From positions 1-64,000 of the forward strand of contig JALVJV010000018.1 in assembly GCA_027028145.1 (NCBI GenBank): DNA of 64,000 nt, read 5' to 3'. Source of the DNA: Archaeoglobaceae archaeon (GTDB lineage: Archaea; Halobacteriota; Archaeoglobi; Archaeoglobales; Archaeoglobaceae). Both the position numbers and the translations under genes were made by a program. Shown piece after piece: positions 61,769-64,000 of this stretch (positions are counted from its first letter, which is position 1; every line of letters begins with the position of its first letter). The notes under the pieces were generated by a model. The model saw only the letters and a list, made by a program, of their open reading frames with translations. It made no database searches and was not told the DNA's origin.

Positions 61769-63013
61769 TCATCTGCCGATCCTTTTCATGTAACTCCTAA
61801 CGAAGAACCTCTTCAGATCGAGAGGATCGGCAAAGAACAGTATGTGGGACTTCCCACTTGCCTTAGCCATTCTGTTGCAGAGTTCCAAGAACTTCCTATC
61901 CTTTCCAAGCATTATTATCGTCAGATGGGCGTCAACGCTCCTGAGATTTTCAGCCTCCTTAATTGCGCATCTCCAAGGGGTTAGATAGGGATTGTAACTC
62001 GACGTCGGCTCACCGTCTGTTATTAGGAAGACTATCCTACTACCCCTCTTCCCCTTCAAAATCTCCCTCGCCTTCCTTAGGGCTAAGCCTATATCGGTTC
62101 TACCTCTCGCATCCAAGTTTAGGATCTCGTTTTCCCTTATCTTCCTGACGTTGTGGTTGAAAGCGACAACGTGAAGCTCATCGAAACTGTTCCTTCTTAT
62201 AGCACTCTTCAAAGCCAACGCCGCTTCGATCGCTCCGATTATCTTCTTGCCCCTCATGGAGTCGCTGACGTCTATTAGCATCACGTAAACGCACTTCTCA
62301 GCGTGCTTCGGCATCCTCGCCACCAAATCCTTCTCATCCAAATTGATCTCCGGATCTCTCAAAGCGGATTTGACCAAAGTTTCCTGAATGTCGACCATAT
62401 CGAACGTGTGAACGAAGGGATCAAATTCGACGATTTCGTAACCCAGAAATATCGACATCCCTTCCTTTTCCGTCTCGTGCTCACCGAAATCCTTCTTTCC
62501 CAAATCCCGAAGGGAAAGCTGAAGAACCTTTTCACCCAATAGCTTCTCCGCTTGACTGCTGAAAAGCAGAACTCTCCTGTGGATCCTCTCGATGACTCCT
62601 TCGATGTAACCTTCCTTCATTAGATCCTGAACGATTTCTTCGTAGAAGTAGTTCACGAGATCACTCGCGCTGACATCTTCCCTGCTTATCTCTCCTCTTT
62701 TCAGCATATCTTTGATCTCCTCCCATGCTTTCTGCCTCGCCTTTCTGTAGTCTTCGATCTTGTCCATCCAAAACGTGTTCACGTAGCTGAAGTTCTTCAG
62801 AATTTCGTTGAAGAGGCTCGAAAACATCTCAAAAGATTGTTTTAACTCTTCGTTGCTCAGATGCTTTTTTATGAACTCAGATAGATCAATGTTTCCCTTT
62901 TCCCGATAGTATGGATTGAATATGGAGTAGAGTAAATCCTTCGCGAGATTTTGATCTATTCCAACTTCCTCCTTACACAATCCACATTCAGGCTTCCCAG
63001 TCATAGCCCGCAT
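61769..63013 (-). CDS. VWA-domain protein, partner of MoxR/ChlI-like ATPase
   Basis: About 414 residues. The N-terminus is helical, with CxxC near the start (PECGLCKEE). The C-terminal von Willebrand A domain shows a complete MIDAS: DVSDSM (DxSxS), the Thr in ARGRTDIGLAL, and ITDGEPTSSYNP. VWA proteins next to AAA+ ATPases act in metal insertion or enzyme maturation. Its start overlaps the end of the ATPase gene; of several in-frame starts I prefer the ATG at 63013, which has GGAAGG seven bases upstream. Confidence 0.85.
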   Translation of the reverse strand: MRAMTGKPECGLCKEEVGIDQNLAKDLLYSIFNPYYREKGNIDLSEFIKKHLSNEELKQSFEMFSSLFNEILKNFSYVNTFWMDKIEDYRKARQKAWEEIKDMLKRGEISREDVSASDLVNYFYEEIVQDLMKEGYIEGVIERIHRRVLLFSSQAEKLLGEKVLQLSLRDLGKKDFGEHETEKEGMSIFLGYEIVEFDPFVHTFDMVDIQETLVKSALRDPEINLDEKDLVARMPKHAEKCVYVMLIDVSDSMRGKKIIGAIEAALALKSAIRRNSFDELHVVAFNHNVRKIRENEILNLDARGRTDIGLALRKAREILKGKRGSRIVFLITDGEPTSSYNPYLTPWRCAIKEAENLRSVDAHLTIIMLGKDRKFLELCNRMAKASGKSHILFFADPLDLKRFFVRSYMKRIGR

Positions 63014-64000
63014 AGACATACCTTCCAAAATCTACCTTATCTATCAAGCCTGTGCAACGCTTTATAGCTTCCAGTAAGATTTCAAAAGCCGAATTGAGCT
63101 CTTCTGGGGACTTAGCAAAGAGGACGAGGATCTTGTATAAGTTTTCGTATCTTCTGAAATCTATATTATCCTCAACGCTTATCGGTTCTCCACAAAGATC
63201 CGAGAGGTCTTCCATGAGCTTACCGAACGAATCACGGGGAATTAGGCTGTAGATCTCGGTGCATGTCTTGTTTATCGCCTCTTCGGTCAGCTTGACTATC
63301 ACGTCATCCTTACTCATTTCGTCTTCGTAATCGAGCTCGATTCTGCTCCTCAATCCCAACTTTACGATTTCGTAGTTTCTTCCGTAATCTATCAGCATCG
63401 CGCATTTATGCCCCTTACGAGTTGCGGAAGCTCTAAGATGATCAAAGAGCTTTATCGTTGCCCTGCATGACGGCTCAAGCTCTATTCTGCTTGCGATTCT
63501 ACATTCGTTCTTGTTTCTCGCAAGCCTAACTATTCTGGCTAAGATTCTTAGATGCCAGCTCGGCAGAATCGCGCCATCCTTTAAACTCATGTTTCTCAGT
63601 CCTATCTCGATCTCCTCCTCAAGAGTTTCTGGAGGGCCGATAGGTATCTCTTCAACTCTGTCCATCAGAGGTTCCTTTATATCGGCAACACCCTTGTAGT
63701 TTGCAGGATTCGTCGACGCTATGAAGATCGTATCTATCTTCATCGGAACTATGTCACCTTCGGGCGTTGTGATCTGCTTCTCCTCCAGAAGTTCGTGCAA
63801 AAGCGTTTGCAAAGCTGAAGGAATCGCACCGAGCTCGTCGAAATATGCTATTCCCCTATGTGCCTTCAAAACCCTACCGGGAGTGAAGACCTCGGGATGA
63901 TCCAAATCGTAACCTTCCCTAATCTTCTGAATGCTTATACCGCCTATAAGCTGTCTCGTCGTCATCATCGGATCTCCGGGGATTCTGATCCACTTCCTCG
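62988..64000 (-). CDS. MoxR/ChlI-like AAA+ ATPase (5' end outside window)
   Basis: The gene runs off the right edge; the reading frame stays open to base 64000, with RKWIRIPGDPMMTTRQLIGGIS at the edge, so the first Met in view is probably internal. It shows pre-sensor DHPEVFTPGRVLKAHRG, Walker B IAYFDELGAIPSALQTLLHELLEEKQI, sensor 1 TIFIASTNPANYKG and the arginine region KEPLMDRVEEIPIG; the Walker A part is beyond the edge. The C-terminal 150 residues are helical. With the VWA protein downstream it forms an ATPase-VWA pair whose client is unknown. Confidence 0.85.
   Translation of the reverse strand, partial: RKWIRIPGDPMMTTRQLIGGISIQKIREGYDLDHPEVFTPGRVLKAHRGIAYFDELGAIPSALQTLLHELLEEKQITTPEGDIVPMKIDTIFIASTNPANYKGVADIKEPLMDRVEEIPIGPPETLEEEIEIGLRNMSLKDGAILPSWHLRILARIVRLARNKNECRIASRIELEPSCRATIKLFDHLRASATRKGHKCAMLIDYGRNYEIVKLGLRSRIELDYEDEMSKDDVIVKLTEEAINKTCTEIYSLIPRDSFGKLMEDLSDLCGEPISVEDNIDFRRYENLYKILVLFAKSPEELNSAFEILLEAIKRCTGLIDKVDFGRYVYAGYDWEA

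Noticed and set aside
1-64000. Insertion sequences or integrated virus
   Set aside because: No transposase, integrase, terminal inverted repeats or att-like duplication was found; the two tRNA-Leu genes have no flanking partial copies beyond their shared gene sequence.

Overview
The window is chromosomal DNA of a thermophilic archaeon, most likely a member of the Archaeoglobales (Archaeoglobus, Ferroglobus or Geoglobus type). The basis is the mix of archaeal information genes (MCM, XPB with Bax1, AglB, ribosomal L15e, DTD2, PheS/PheT of archaeal type), the close resemblance of the XPB protein to the crystallised Archaeoglobus XPB as I remember it, AMP phosphorylase, a CooT nickel chaperone, DUF505, and TATA-driven leaderless promoters. 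No rRNA is present, so the genus is an inference.

Layout. 1-3.3 kb: start of a magnesium-chelatase-type ATPase, an orphan glycosyltransferase membrane domain, and divergent xpb and bax1. 3.4-6.15 kb: a tightly overlapping KaiC-like ATPase / degenerate-KaiC-GTPase fusion / Roadblock / V4R signalling cassette. 6.2-12.7 kb: LOR/SDH (ornithine cyclodeaminase-type) enzyme, paaK, mcm, a TPD-domain (CDIN1/C15orf41) nuclease and a PHP phosphoesterase. 12.8-15.6 kb: tRNA-Leu(CAA), pncB, MazG-like, hisF, acyP. 15.6-16.1 kb: an AT-rich non-coding stretch in front of a CARF-wHTH (Csa3-like) regulator. 16.8-23.6 kb: dtd2, AMP phosphorylase, citrate synthase, LL-diaminopimelate aminotransferase, cutA, a nucleotidyltransferase, a queuosine-precursor-type transporter and tRNA-Leu(UAG). 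23.6-30.6 kb: TldE/TldD pair, geranylgeranyl-reductase-like flavoprotein, DUF505, zinc-ribbon and CBS proteins, radical SAM. 30.6-42 kb: pheT and pheS separated by an opposite-strand membrane gene, GIY-YIG, aglB, S26e-like, MoeB/ThiF, cooT-gap, L15e, DUF996-like, Nif3.

42.29-46.21 kb is an A/T-rich island encoding four proteins in one operon: an HD-nuclease plus four-cysteine large subunit, a small helical subunit, a Cas7-like RAMP and a Cas5-like RAMP. This is the set and order I recall for the rare type IV-C CRISPR-Cas effectors; no CRISPR array, Cas6 or adaptation genes are in the window. After it come CDP-alcohol phosphatidyltransferase and an Lrp regulator, the coenzyme A genes for pantoate kinase and CoaBC, a HIT protein and pyrD.

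50.8-56.9 kb is a four-gene surface operon. Its secreted and membrane-anchored proteins carry transcobalamin-like DUF4430 domains; one also has an alpha/alpha-toroid, so it resembles an archaeal intrinsic factor. BtuF- and BtuC-type cobalamin transport genes follow. I regard this and the type IV-C-like island as the most interesting systems. The window ends with argF, nadE, a cysC / phosphodiesterase / DHH / RHH cluster, and a VWA-domain protein with its MoxR/ChlI-type ATPase, which runs off the right edge. Gene starts were often moved from the longest ORF to the start codon lying about 26-27 bases downstream of the centre of a TATA box, a spacing seen before many first genes of operons.
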